From positions 3,669,501-3,733,500 of the forward strand of contig NZ_CP125619.1 of NCBI RefSeq assembly GCF_030053115.1: a stretch of 64,000 bases of DNA, read 5' to 3'. The position numbers were made by a program, and so were the translations under genes. This document shows positions 17,168-25,265 of this stretch, piece after piece. The notes under the pieces are model-generated. The model saw only the letters and a list, made by a program, of their open reading frames with translations, was not told the DNA's origin and ran no database searches. The DNA is from Pseudomonas svalbardensis. GTDB taxonomy: Bacteria > Pseudomonadota > Gammaproteobacteria > Pseudomonadales > Pseudomonadaceae. Every line of letters starts with the position of its first letter. Position 1 is the stretch's first letter.

Positions 17168-18496
17168 TCAAAACCTCGTGGCTCGTTTAAGCACCCACCA
17201 CGGCGCCATCGAGCTTTCTTCGTGGCCCCGGCGAAAAATCTCGTTGAGCATGGCCACTGCGCTCCAGCACCGCAGGAGTAGCATGAACAGCGGAAAGAAA
17301 GGTACCAACAACCCCAGGGTCATGTCCTTTGCAGGTCGGTCGGACACCATCAACAACATGGCGCCGAACAACATCGCGGTGATCGTCAGGTACAGCGCAT
17401 AGATCAGTACAAACAGAAACAACAGCGTCTTGCCCGGCAGAACAAACAACGCCAGCAAGGTGTAGCTGAAGATGAGGAACGGCAGCACCAGCTGAAAAAA
17501 GAAGCCGCTGAGCAGGATCATCAGAAAGGTCGGCCAGCCCAACAAGTTGGGGTTGATGTTGTGGTTGTGCTTTCTGATGTAGAGAAAAAACAGGTCGCCA
17601 TCCCAGCGCAAGCGCTGCATCAGAAACTGACCGAGCGTAGACGGTGCATCGGTGTGTCCAATCGCTTCCGGCTCGAAGGGAATCCTCAAGTCGTGTCGCT
17701 TGAAGTAACTCTTGATGCGCAACGTCAGGTCCAGATCCTCCGCGGTGTGCGTGTTCCAGCCACCGATTTTCACCAGAAAGCTGCGGCGGAATGCCCCGAA
17801 GGCCCCCGAGACGTTATTGACCAGGTTCCATTCGGCCAGACCGATTTTCGACATGTGGATGGACAACAGGTATTCCAGAGCCTGCATCGCGGTCACCCAC
17901 GAAGCCCAGACATTGCGCACTCGCAGGCTACCCGCGACCGCAGGCACCGACGGGTCCTCGAAATGGCGCACGATGGAGCTGACCATGTTGTTGTCGAAGG
18001 ACGTGTCACCATCGAGCGCCATCACGATTTCACCGCTGGCAAGCGACAGGCCGGCGTTCAACGACGACACCCGCCCGCCCCTCTGCCATTTGGCGATCGG
18101 GCGCAAATGGCGTCTGGGGTACAACTGCGGATCCACGATGAAACTGCGAACGGCGCTGAGCGTCGGCTGGTTCACCGTGGCCCCGTCCACCACCGGAATC
18201 ATCTCGATGTGGCCGGGGTAGGTTTGCTCGCACAGGCTTAACAGCGTGGTCTGAACATCCATCCCTTCGCTGTAGCAGGTAATGATGCAAGAGACCTTGG
18301 GCCGATAGACACTGATCTTCGGCACACGGGTGCGCCGACGTGTGAACCAGCGCAATACCCCCAGCATCACCATGATCATCAGGGGCAATTCAAAGATCAG
18401 AAATAAGGGAAAAAGCATAAAAAACAACCGGCTCAAACCATCCGGCCCCATCAACGCGCTGAGTGCGTTGTAGAGTTGCTCCAGTAAAGGGCTCAT
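17168..18496 (-). CDS. Processive GT2 glycosyltransferase (polysaccharide synthase)
   Basis: A 442-residue membrane glycosyltransferase. Two N-terminal membrane helices precede a GT2 domain with all expected motifs: 'VVDG', 'DGDTSFD' (DxD), 'TAEDLDL' (TED) and 'QRLRW' (QxxRW). Three or four further helices follow (about 300-410). This is the cellulose/hyaluronan/Alg8-like synthase arrangement, with polymerisation and export through the same protein. No PilZ domain is present. ATG 18496 lies 5 bases after the upstream stop; a GTG at 18505 with a 4-base overlap is the alternative. The polymer cannot be named from sequence. Confidence 0.88.
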   Translation of the reverse strand: MSPLLEQLYNALSALMGPDGLSRLFFMLFPLFLIFELPLMIMVMLGVLRWFTRRRTRVPKISVYRPKVSCIITCYSEGMDVQTTLLSLCEQTYPGHIEMIPVVDGATVNQPTLSAVRSFIVDPQLYPRRHLRPIAKWQRGGRVSSLNAGLSLASGEIVMALDGDTSFDNNMVSSIVRHFEDPSVPAVAGSLRVRNVWASWVTAMQALEYLLSIHMSKIGLAEWNLVNNVSGAFGAFRRSFLVKIGGWNTHTAEDLDLTLRIKSYFKRHDLRIPFEPEAIGHTDAPSTLGQFLMQRLRWDGDLFFLYIRKHNHNINPNLLGWPTFLMILLSGFFFQLVLPFLIFSYTLLALFVLPGKTLLFLFVLIYALYLTITAMLFGAMLLMVSDRPAKDMTLGLLVPFFPLFMLLLRCWSAVAMLNEIFRRGHEESSMAPWWVLKRATRF

Positions 18497-18501
18497 GGCG
18501 G

Positions 18502-19890
18502 TCACACCAACTCACTGGCCAGACGGGCCAGTAGTAGTTCGCCATCTTCCTGCTCGAGAAGATCCTGGGGCGCCGTGATGCTGACGACACGCAGGGAAAT
18601 GTCGCTGACCTCCGGTGCTGAAAACAACTCGGCGACCCGGCTCAAGCGTTGTTTGACGGTTTCCAGGCCCTCGCCATCGGTATGGGGAAGCATGATCCAG
18701 AGGTACTCTTCGGTACTCCGAGAGCAGCGGTCTGTTTCCCTGACGGTTTCCTTCAATCGATCAGCCACGCTATCGATGAAAGCATGGCCGTGGTGTTCAC
18801 CCAGGCGAGTCAGCGTACCGGCCAGGTTGACGAAGCGCAGACCGAGCAGTGAGAAGGCAGGCGACTGGTAGCGGCGTACGACCTGCATCTGCCAGGTCAG
18901 CAGGTCATAGAAATCCTTCCCGCCTAACAGATTGAGTCGACCGAAGTGATGGACCGTTTGATCGCTGAACTCCTGGCGGCAGCGGAAACGGCCAGCCTCG
19001 GCCAGGCGAAAATCTCTGACCTCGCGTACGCGCAACTTGTCAGGCGTGTGTGACAGGCCGCAATCCAGGCAGCGCGCCTGCACGTCGGCATCGACAAAAA
19101 ACGCCTGACATGACCGACAGCGATAGTTCTCCATCGGGCGGTCGTAATCACTGCCGATATGACGCAACCGGTTCAAGCAGTTAGGGCACAACAACACCCC
19201 GTCCTTGAGAAAGGATTCCTGTGGCCCCACATGCCCACAGGTAAAGCAGTGCAATGAAGGCTGCCGTGAAATGTCCAGGGCCTGACATTCGGCACACACA
19301 TCAATGTAATTGAGCCGGCCCGAGCCACACTCCGAACACAGGCGAACGCGATCGACCAAAATCCCCTCTTCCAGCCAGTCCTGCTGCACCATCAAACTGA
19401 GCCAGACAAACGAGTTGACCTGCTCGTTATCAGCCAGGGCGTCCAGCAACGGATAGCGATAATGCTGAGGCACCTCCGGGTCTCGAAGGGCATAGATGTG
19501 GGCGTTGTCGCGCAACCACAACCATGAAAGCACCCGACTTTCAAAACGCTCGGGGGCGGAACCCTGTTTGAACAACCTGTAGCGTTCTCGCCACACCCCC
19601 CAGAGGGTTCTTGTTTCGGTGGAATCGGCAGGGCACGCGCCATCACCCAAGGCTTCACACCAGCCGTTCTGATCACGGCAGCAGTAAATGAGGCTGTAGC
19701 GATAAGGGGAAATGGCGCGCAACTTTCGAAGCACCCGCCCGGCATAAACCGCTGGCAGGTCCAGCAGCAGGACATCAAATGCGGGGGCAGCCAACAAGCT
19801 ACCCAGATCGGCGAAGTGCTCAAGCTCCGGAAGATTCAAGCTTGGAACTCGATTACCCAGTATCGCAATCCGTGGAGTTGGAGTCGGCAT
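18502..19890 (-). CDS. Zinc-ribbon signalling protein with degenerate GGDEF domain
   Basis: A 462-residue soluble protein, first gene of the operon. Residues about 1-90 look receiver-like ('FDVLLLDLPA'). The middle (about 180-300) holds at least five CxxC knuckles ('LCSECG', 'VCAECQ', 'HCFTCG', 'LCPNCL', 'YRCRSCQ', 'RCLDCG'), resembling the TackOD1 output domain. The last 160 residues align with GGDEF domains, but the signature is TEEYL instead of GGDEF, so cyclase activity is unlikely. The I-site RETD is kept at the canonical spacing. Inference: a c-di-GMP-binding regulator of the co-encoded synthase, analogous in logic to PelD. Confidence 0.7.
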   Translation of the reverse strand: MPTPTPRIAILGNRVPSLNLPELEHFADLGSLLAAPAFDVLLLDLPAVYAGRVLRKLRAISPYRYSLIYCCRDQNGWCEALGDGACPADSTETRTLWGVWRERYRLFKQGSAPERFESRVLSWLWLRDNAHIYALRDPEVPQHYRYPLLDALADNEQVNSFVWLSLMVQQDWLEEGILVDRVRLCSECGSGRLNYIDVCAECQALDISRQPSLHCFTCGHVGPQESFLKDGVLLCPNCLNRLRHIGSDYDRPMENYRCRSCQAFFVDADVQARCLDCGLSHTPDKLRVREVRDFRLAEAGRFRCRQEFSDQTVHHFGRLNLLGGKDFYDLLTWQMQVVRRYQSPAFSLLGLRFVNLAGTLTRLGEHHGHAFIDSVADRLKETVRETDRCSRSTEEYLWIMLPHTDGEGLETVKQRLSRVAELFSAPEVSDISLRVVSITAPQDLLEQEDGELLLARLASELV

Positions 19891-20374
19891 GACACATGGC
19901 CTCTGCAGACAGACAAGTACGGTTAAAAGGAGTTAGAAACACTAGCACCGCAGAAGAAAAACGTCAGTATTATTATGAAGTTATTTTTTGATATATCGAC
20001 CGCCAATATTTTGCCATTAACCTTTATTGGATCCCGCGTTGCTCACCGAGCTGCGGCTCGGCAAATTGCCTCGTCATCACCAAAAATTAATCATTTATAT
20101 TTCATCAGGTTATACACACTAAGTAACTCAGGCGTTACAACTATACTCACTGCTAGTTAATGGCCACCATTGATAGCATCGCGCCATTTAATTGCATTAG
20201 CAGACACTTCTCATTTGCGACATTGCCTTCCCGCCACCGCCTATACGCTAATAAGTTCAAATTATTTTTATACCAAAATCACCCAGCGATAGAACCAGAA
20301 CAATCAAGCAACAGTTACATGAGTGAAACATCATTGTTTCAATAATGAACATTAGATCAAATCTGACAACTTTC
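19891..20374. other. AT-rich promoter region upstream of the polysaccharide operon, no gene seen
   Basis: This 484-base stretch is strikingly AT-rich for the genome ('TTATTTTTTGATATATC', 'TAATCATTTATATTTC'). It lies between the 5' end of the exopolysaccharide operon and the 3' end of the LysR gene. Short open frames on both strands have no ribosome sites and unusual composition. It probably holds the operon promoter and sites for silencing proteins such as MvaT/H-NS types, which favour such DNA. Confidence 0.5.
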
Positions 20375-21265
20375 TTACTCAGCACAAACATCCCGAAGGC
20401 AACCCCGCAACCAGCGATGCACAGGATCGGCATCCAGCCGCGGATGCCAGAGCATGGCGACGGTGAACGCAGGAAGAGACAACGGCAGTGCAAAGCTGTG
20501 CATGCCGGTGCGCAAGCTTGCGGTGTGGCGTTCGGGAACGCTGGCGATCAGGTCAGTGGCCCGGGCGAGCGCCAGCGCAGTGGAGAAGCCTGCAACGATT
20601 GTTGCTATCTGCCGCTCCAGTCCCAGAAGCTCAAGGGCTTCATCAATGGGTCCCTTGTCGAGCCCCCGCCGCGAGACACTGATGTGGCTGCCTGCCGCAT
20701 AAAGTGCGGGGGTTATCTCGCCTTCGCTGAGTGGATGCCCCATTCGCACGACGCCAATAAATCGGTCCCGAAACAAGCCTTGCGTACGCAATTCCGGCCC
20801 AGCGGTTTTCCCCACCACTCCCGTTTCCAGATCGACCGTCCCGTCGCGCAGTGACGCGCTGTCTTTGTCGGGTTTGTGCATGAAGCGCAGCCGCACGCCA
20901 GGGGCTTGCTCGGCGACACGGGCAATCAGGTCCGCGCCAAAATTCTCGACAAAGCCTTCACTGGTACGCAGCGTGAACGTGCGGCTCAGTTGGCTTAGGT
21001 CGGGTTGCTCGGCAGGCCGAAGGACCGCTTCTGCGTCCTGCACCAGTTGGCTGACCCGCTCGCGCAGTTCGAGCGCTCGCGGGGTGGGCACCAGACCCCG
21101 CCCGGCCCTGACCAACAGCGGATCGCCGGTAGTTTCGCGCAATCGCGCCAGCGCCCGGCTCATGGCCGACGGGCTCAGGCGCAAGCGCTTGGCGGCGCGC
21201 GCCACGCTGCCTTCGGCGAGCAGCACATCAAGGGTGATCAGCAAATTGAAATCGGGAGTGGACAT
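20375..21265 (-). CDS. LysR-family transcriptional regulator
   Basis: A 296-residue LysR regulator. The N-terminal winged helix spans about residues 4-62 ('LLITLDVLLAEGSVARAAKR', 'SPSAMSRALARLRE'), and a periplasmic-binding-like effector domain follows. The start at 21265 gives 'MSTPDFNLL', the standard LysR opening. It is divergent from the DHA2-type MFS gene, with 134 bases between the two starts, so it very likely controls that transporter. The effector is unknown. Confidence 0.88.
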   Translation of the reverse strand: MSTPDFNLLITLDVLLAEGSVARAAKRLRLSPSAMSRALARLRETTGDPLLVRAGRGLVPTPRALELRERVSQLVQDAEAVLRPAEQPDLSQLSRTFTLRTSEGFVENFGADLIARVAEQAPGVRLRFMHKPDKDSASLRDGTVDLETGVVGKTAGPELRTQGLFRDRFIGVVRMGHPLSEGEITPALYAAGSHISVSRRGLDKGPIDEALELLGLERQIATIVAGFSTALALARATDLIASVPERHTASLRTGMHSFALPLSLPAFTVAMLWHPRLDADPVHRWLRGCLRDVCAE

Positions 21266-21399
21266 GCAGCGCCCCGCGGCAGAGTGAGGTGGCGTTGAAC
21301 GCACGTATCAAGTGCAAATGGTGCGCCTTCCGCCATGTTAGGCCGGGGCGTAGCTTTCTGATAGCTCCGCTTCGGGAGTGGCCAGAAAAGAGGAATAGC

Positions 21400-22830
21400 A
21401 TGAAATCACTCAGTGCAATCGCAGAGGGTGCGCAACAGACACCGTCAGTTCGGTGGGCGCTGGCCAGTCTTTCGCTGTCGATGCTGCTGTCCTCGCTCGG
21501 CACCAGCATCGCCAATGTGGGTTTGCCGACCTTGGCCGAGGTGTTTAACGCCTCCTTCCAGCACGTGCAGTGGATTGTCCTCGCCTACCTTCTGGCGATT
21601 ACTACCCTGATCGTCGGTGTCGGTCGGCTCGGAGACATCACGGGTCGTCGGCGGTTGCTTTTGGCCGGCATCGGCGTGTTCACCCTGGCGTCGGCCCTGT
21701 GCGGCTTTGCGCCCACGCTCTGGCTGCTGATTGGCGCCCGCGCGCTGCAAGGCCTCGGTGCGGCAATCATGATGGCGCTGACGATGGCCTTTGTCGGCGA
21801 GACGGTGACGAAGGCTAAAACCGGCAGCGCCATGGGCTTGCTCGGGACGATGTCGGCGATAGGTACCGCGATGGGGCCGTCGCTCGGTGGCCTGCTGATT
21901 GGCGGGCTCGGTTGGCAGGCGATTTTCCTCATCACCGTACCGCCGGGCTTGTTGACGCTGGTGCTCGCGCATCGCTACTTGCCTGCCGACCGCCAAAAGC
22001 CCAAGGCCGATCGCGCCGGCTTCGACCCGCTGGGCACATTGCTGCTGGCGTTGACACTCGCCGCTTATGCGCTGGCGATGACCCTTGGGCGAGGCAGTTT
22101 CGGCCCGCTTAACATCGCCTTGCTGTTGGCGGCGGGCGGCGGCGTCGGCCTCTTCGTGTTCGCCGAGGCTCGAGTCACCTCACCGTTGATTCGGTTGGCG
22201 ATGTTCCGTGATCCCGTGCTCAGTGGCAGCCTCGCCATGAGCCTGCTCGTCGCGACAGTGATGATGGCGACGCTCGTGGTCGGCCCCTTCTATCTCGCGC
22301 ATGGGCTGGGGCTCGATGCCGTACTGGTTGGACTGGTCTTGTCGGTCGGGCCGTTTGTCGCGGCACTGACGGGTGTGCCCGCTGGACGTATTGCCGACCG
22401 CTTTGGCGCCCAACGCATGACCCTCGCCGGGCTCATCGCCATGGCGACCGGATGCCTCACGTTATCGGTATTGCCGGAGACGTTCGGCATCGGCGGCTAT
22501 CTCTTGCCCATGGTCGTGATAACCCTCGGCTATGCCCTGTTCCAGACAGCCAACAACACGGCGGTCATGGCGGATGTTCAGCCGGACCAGCGAGGCGTCA
22601 TCTCCGGCATGCTCAACCTGTCGCGCAATCTGGGGCTCATCACAGGTGCGTCCGTCCTGGGCGCGGTGTTCGCGCTCGTATCGGCCTCGGTCGACATTGC
22701 AACGGCGCGACCCGAAGCGGTTGCCAGCGGTCTGCGGATCACCTTCGCCGTGGCGCTGGTGCTGATCGCTGTCGCACTGGCCATCGCGTTGGGAAGCCGC
22801 GCGCTGGCAGTGCGTCGTGACCGCCGATAA
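21400..22830 (+). CDS. MFS drug:H+ antiporter, DHA2 type
   Basis: A 476-residue transporter with about 14 membrane segments. DHA2 motifs are visible: 'SLGTSIANVGLPTLAEVF' (motif D1-like), 'GRLGDITGRRRLL' (motif A), and 'LGLLGTMSAIGTAMGPSLGG' in the motif C region. It exports small toxic molecules by proton exchange. AGAGGAATAGC before the ATG at 21400 supports the start; the frame upstream crosses the promoter. The divergent LysR gene probably regulates it. Substrate unknown. Confidence 0.88.
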   Translation: MKSLSAIAEGAQQTPSVRWALASLSLSMLLSSLGTSIANVGLPTLAEVFNASFQHVQWIVLAYLLAITTLIVGVGRLGDITGRRRLLLAGIGVFTLASALCGFAPTLWLLIGARALQGLGAAIMMALTMAFVGETVTKAKTGSAMGLLGTMSAIGTAMGPSLGGLLIGGLGWQAIFLITVPPGLLTLVLAHRYLPADRQKPKADRAGFDPLGTLLLALTLAAYALAMTLGRGSFGPLNIALLLAAGGGVGLFVFAEARVTSPLIRLAMFRDPVLSGSLAMSLLVATVMMATLVVGPFYLAHGLGLDAVLVGLVLSVGPFVAALTGVPAGRIADRFGAQRMTLAGLIAMATGCLTLSVLPETFGIGGYLLPMVVITLGYALFQTANNTAVMADVQPDQRGVISGMLNLSRNLGLITGASVLGAVFALVSASVDIATARPEAVASGLRITFAVALVLIAVALAIALGSRALAVRRDRR

Positions 22831-22843
22831 CCCGATACCTCGT

Positions 22844-23284
22844 TTACTTTTCCAGCACGACCAGTGGTGTGTCTTTTTTCACAATGTACGTCGCCAGCTC
22901 AGACGCTTTGTTCGCGCCGACGTTCTTCGCGACGTGCGCGGTGCCTGCGGGGATGTACAAGGAATCGCCAGCCTTAAGCGTTACCGGTGGCCGCCCCTCA
23001 AGCTGATATTCAAACGTGCCCTCAATCACGTAGGCCACTTCCACCCCGGGATGAGAATGCTTGGGGGAGGTCACACCCGGTTCGAAATCAACGCGAACCT
23101 GGATCACTTCACGCCCGGAGACGTCGAGGTCCTGGCGCAGCAGATCGGTGCGGTGAAGACCCGCCTGCCAGCTTTTTACTGGAGGCGCCTCTTGTGCTTG
23201 AGAGACGCCCGCGAAGGCGGTGAGTGCCGCGGCAAAGGCGACGCCGAGCATGCCAGCGGTGATACGGTGGTTGAAACGGGACAT
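22844..23284 (-). CDS. Exported single-domain cupin
   Basis: A 146-residue protein with a signal peptide (about 1-30, ending 'GVSQAQ') and one cupin domain. Metal ligands are visible in 'PKHSHPGVEVAYVIEGTFEY' (two His, one Glu) and 'IPAGTAHVAKN' (third His). Such periplasmic cupins are common in Proteobacteria; most have no assigned substrate, and some resemble quercetinase-like or isomerase folds. It is convergent with the MFS gene by 13 bases and stands alone. Confidence 0.82.
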   Translation of the reverse strand: MSRFNHRITAGMLGVAFAAALTAFAGVSQAQEAPPVKSWQAGLHRTDLLRQDLDVSGREVIQVRVDFEPGVTSPKHSHPGVEVAYVIEGTFEYQLEGRPPVTLKAGDSLYIPAGTAHVAKNVGANKASELATYIVKKDTPLVVLEK

Positions 23285-23454
23285 GGCATTTCTCCAATCT
23301 GTGCGCGGGAATATCGCGCGGAGCTTGCCGCGGATGCGGTGGCTCTATTCAGAGGCCGCCGTGTATCGCGCAAGTGTCGGAATGCCTTGGATTTGTATGC
23401 GAAGTTAGCTGCAGCCGCGCGGGATACGTTCCGATACAAACAGATCCGGCGCAC

Positions 23455-23640
23455 ACGAAAAAGCCCGCACAAGGCGGGCTTCGAAATCGAGTAGGTGGCC
23501 GGTGCTGGTCTCCGGCTTACAAGGTTTATCAGGACTCCCACAGAACAGTTTTGTGCTGTCCTGCTTCACACGGCATAAGGGCTGGATCTCAGCGCGGAGA
23601 TCTTTCTAACCGTGTACCCTTCGGAACGCGCCCCACGTTT
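23455..23640 (-). ncRNA. Candidate structured RNA with its own terminator
   Basis: Read on the minus strand, this stretch folds into successive helices. An outer ACACGG/CCGTGT pair (23610-23615 with 23568-23573) encloses a 6-bp GATCTC/GAGATC hairpin (23585-23602). Then come GGAC..GTCC with inner CACA/TGTG (23532-23561), GCCGG/CCGGC (23498-23516), and an 8-bp AAGCCCGC/GCGGGCTT hairpin (23461-23481) followed by five T, a proper terminator. A plus-strand open frame of 159 codons (23374-23853) crosses it; its composition is unlike host genes but vaguely recalls Icd/Ash-type prophage proteins. No RNA family is recognised; a C4-like phage antisense RNA is one possibility. Confidence 0.4.
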
Positions 23641-23827
23641 CCTCGCCATCCGCTTGCGCATCAGTCTGCGTCTTCACCTACACCTTCAAGATTAGTACAA
23701 ACTCCAAAGCGCAAGGCGGGCTTTTTAGAACGATTTTGCCCTGTGGGTAGCGCTACAGGATGGAAAAACACTAACACCAGTGACACACCTCACTGGGTCA
23801 AAGCACAGTGCCGGCCCCTCCCTCGAT

Positions 23828-24244
23828 CTATGACTGCCTGGTCTTCACGGTGACGAACATTTTGATGCGGTCGTGAATTTCCTGGAGGGCATGACGAAAA
23901 GGCTCATGGCGCTCACTGGTCGCCGGATCTTCGAAGCTCCACACCATCACCTCGCCGGAAGTTGGCATCCGGGAGGCTTCTTCGGACGATTTATCACACA
24001 GGGTGATGACATAGTCGAACGGCTGCCCCTCAAACTCATCGATTGCTTTACTACGTAACCCCGCGCGGTTTACCCCAATGTGATCGAGAGATTCCAAGGT
24101 GCGTGAGTCGATCTCACTGGCCTCAAGGCCAGCGCTGAAGGCTTCGAAGCGTACCGAGTCAGTGTGTCGCAGCAGTGCTTCTGCCATGAGTGATCGAACG
24201 TCATTTTTCGCACAAACGAACAGCACTCGACATTTGTCAGTCAT
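23828..24244 (-). CDS. Low-molecular-weight phosphatase / ArsC-like protein
   Basis: A 138-residue protein of the LMW tyrosine phosphatase fold. The P-loop CX5R is 'VCAKNDVRS' (C11-R17). The later 'LCDKSSEEASRMP' keeps the Cys of thioredoxin-coupled arsenate reductases at 'LCD', but the second resolving Cys, normally before the Pro, is replaced. It may therefore be a phosphatase or an atypical reductase. Start 24244 is preferred because GGGGAAGAACG precedes it and the family begins there. It lies 58 bases after the Ppx-like gene on the same strand; no other ars genes are nearby. Confidence 0.75.
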   Translation of the reverse strand: MTDKCRVLFVCAKNDVRSLMAEALLRHTDSVRFEAFSAGLEASEIDSRTLESLDHIGVNRAGLRSKAIDEFEGQPFDYVITLCDKSSEEASRMPTSGEVMVWSFEDPATSERHEPFRHALQEIHDRIKMFVTVKTRQS

Positions 24245-24302
24245 AACGTTCTTCCCCTGTTTCAAACTGTTGGCCTTCATCGAGGCAAGGTTGCTGGGTT
24301 GA

Positions 24303-25238
24303 TCAGTGTTTACTCATCAGTCCATGCAGAACGCCGAACCTCAGACCCGGCTCGGAAGGCGTCATATGCGAGACACCAAATACCTTGAATGCCGCCAGCA
24401 TGAGCACCAGCCCCCCAGGCAAGATGCTCTGGCGGTGGGTTTGCAAGCCCGCCAGGCCGAGCTGTTTGACATGCCCCACTTCAAGCAGGCGCAACGACAA
24501 ACGCAACAGACCGCTGTAGGTGATGCCGCTTTCGCCATAGTCGTTCAACCCGTTGGCCTTGAGGACTTTGGCCAGCATCCGTGCGGTGCCTGAAGAGCCA
24601 ATCACCTGCTGCCAACCCAGCGCGCGATAACGACGTGCCACTTTTTCAAATTGTAGAGTGGCGACGCGCTCAGCTTCCAGGAGCGCCTGAGCCGTGATAC
24701 AGCCACCCTGAAAGTAACGCGCGCCGAAGGTGCCGCTCCCTATCGCAATACTCTCGGTCATCAGGGGCTGCGCGCCCTGCCCCAGAATCAATTCAGTGGA
24801 GCCGCCACCGATATCCACGACCAATCGCCTGTTTTCGGTACCGGGTATAGTATGGGCAACACCGGCGTACACCAGTCGGGCCTCTTCATGCCCAGAGATG
24901 ACGTCAATACGAAACCCCAGATGCCGCTCCGCGCTGGCCAAAAACAGTTGCGCATTGTCGGCTTCGCGCACGGCACTGGTCGCCACCGCCCGCACACGAC
25001 CGGCCTCGAAGCCGCGTAACTTTTTGCCAAATCGCGCGAGCGCTTGCCATCCCCGATCCAGAGCCAACTCGTCCAGCGCGCCGCCATGAGACCCCTCCGC
25101 CAAACGGACAGGTTCACGCAGGGTTTTCACCTCCTGGATCACGAACCCCTGACGCCGTCTGACTGACTGGCCGATCATCATGCGAAACGCATTAGAACCA
25201 AGGTCAATGGCTGCAAATAGAGAGGCGTCTCCTTTCAT
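24303..25238 (-). CDS. Ppx/GppA-family phosphatase
   Basis: A 311-residue member of the actin-like ATPase superfamily. It has 'FAAIDLGSNAFRMMIGQ' (phosphate 1), 'AVATSAVREADN' (with Ser/Arg), 'ISGHEEARLVYAG' (catalytic Glu) and 'VVDIGGGSTELILG' (phosphate 2). It has the short, two-domain form lacking the C-terminal HD part of E. coli Ppx. Expected activity is exopolyphosphatase or pppGpp phosphatase. The CHAD-domain gene 27 bases upstream on the same strand supports a polyphosphate role. Confidence 0.85.
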   Translation of the reverse strand: MKGDASLFAAIDLGSNAFRMMIGQSVRRRQGFVIQEVKTLREPVRLAEGSHGGALDELALDRGWQALARFGKKLRGFEAGRVRAVATSAVREADNAQLFLASAERHLGFRIDVISGHEEARLVYAGVAHTIPGTENRRLVVDIGGGSTELILGQGAQPLMTESIAIGSGTFGARYFQGGCITAQALLEAERVATLQFEKVARRYRALGWQQVIGSSGTARMLAKVLKANGLNDYGESGITYSGLLRLSLRLLEVGHVKQLGLAGLQTHRQSILPGGLVLMLAAFKVFGVSHMTPSEPGLRFGVLHGLMSKH

Positions 25239-25265
25239 GGGGGGATTCCTTGCAAGCTGAGCGCA

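Noticed and set aside
19975..20345. Short plus-strand frames in the AT-rich gap upstream of the polysaccharide operon
   Set aside because: No ribosome sites, composition follows the AT bias, and no domain is recognisable.
23374..23853. A 159-codon plus-strand frame through the candidate RNA
   Set aside because: It has no ribosome site and unusual amino acid composition. A faint likeness to prophage Icd/Ash-type proteins is not enough to call a gene; it is described with the RNA candidate instead.
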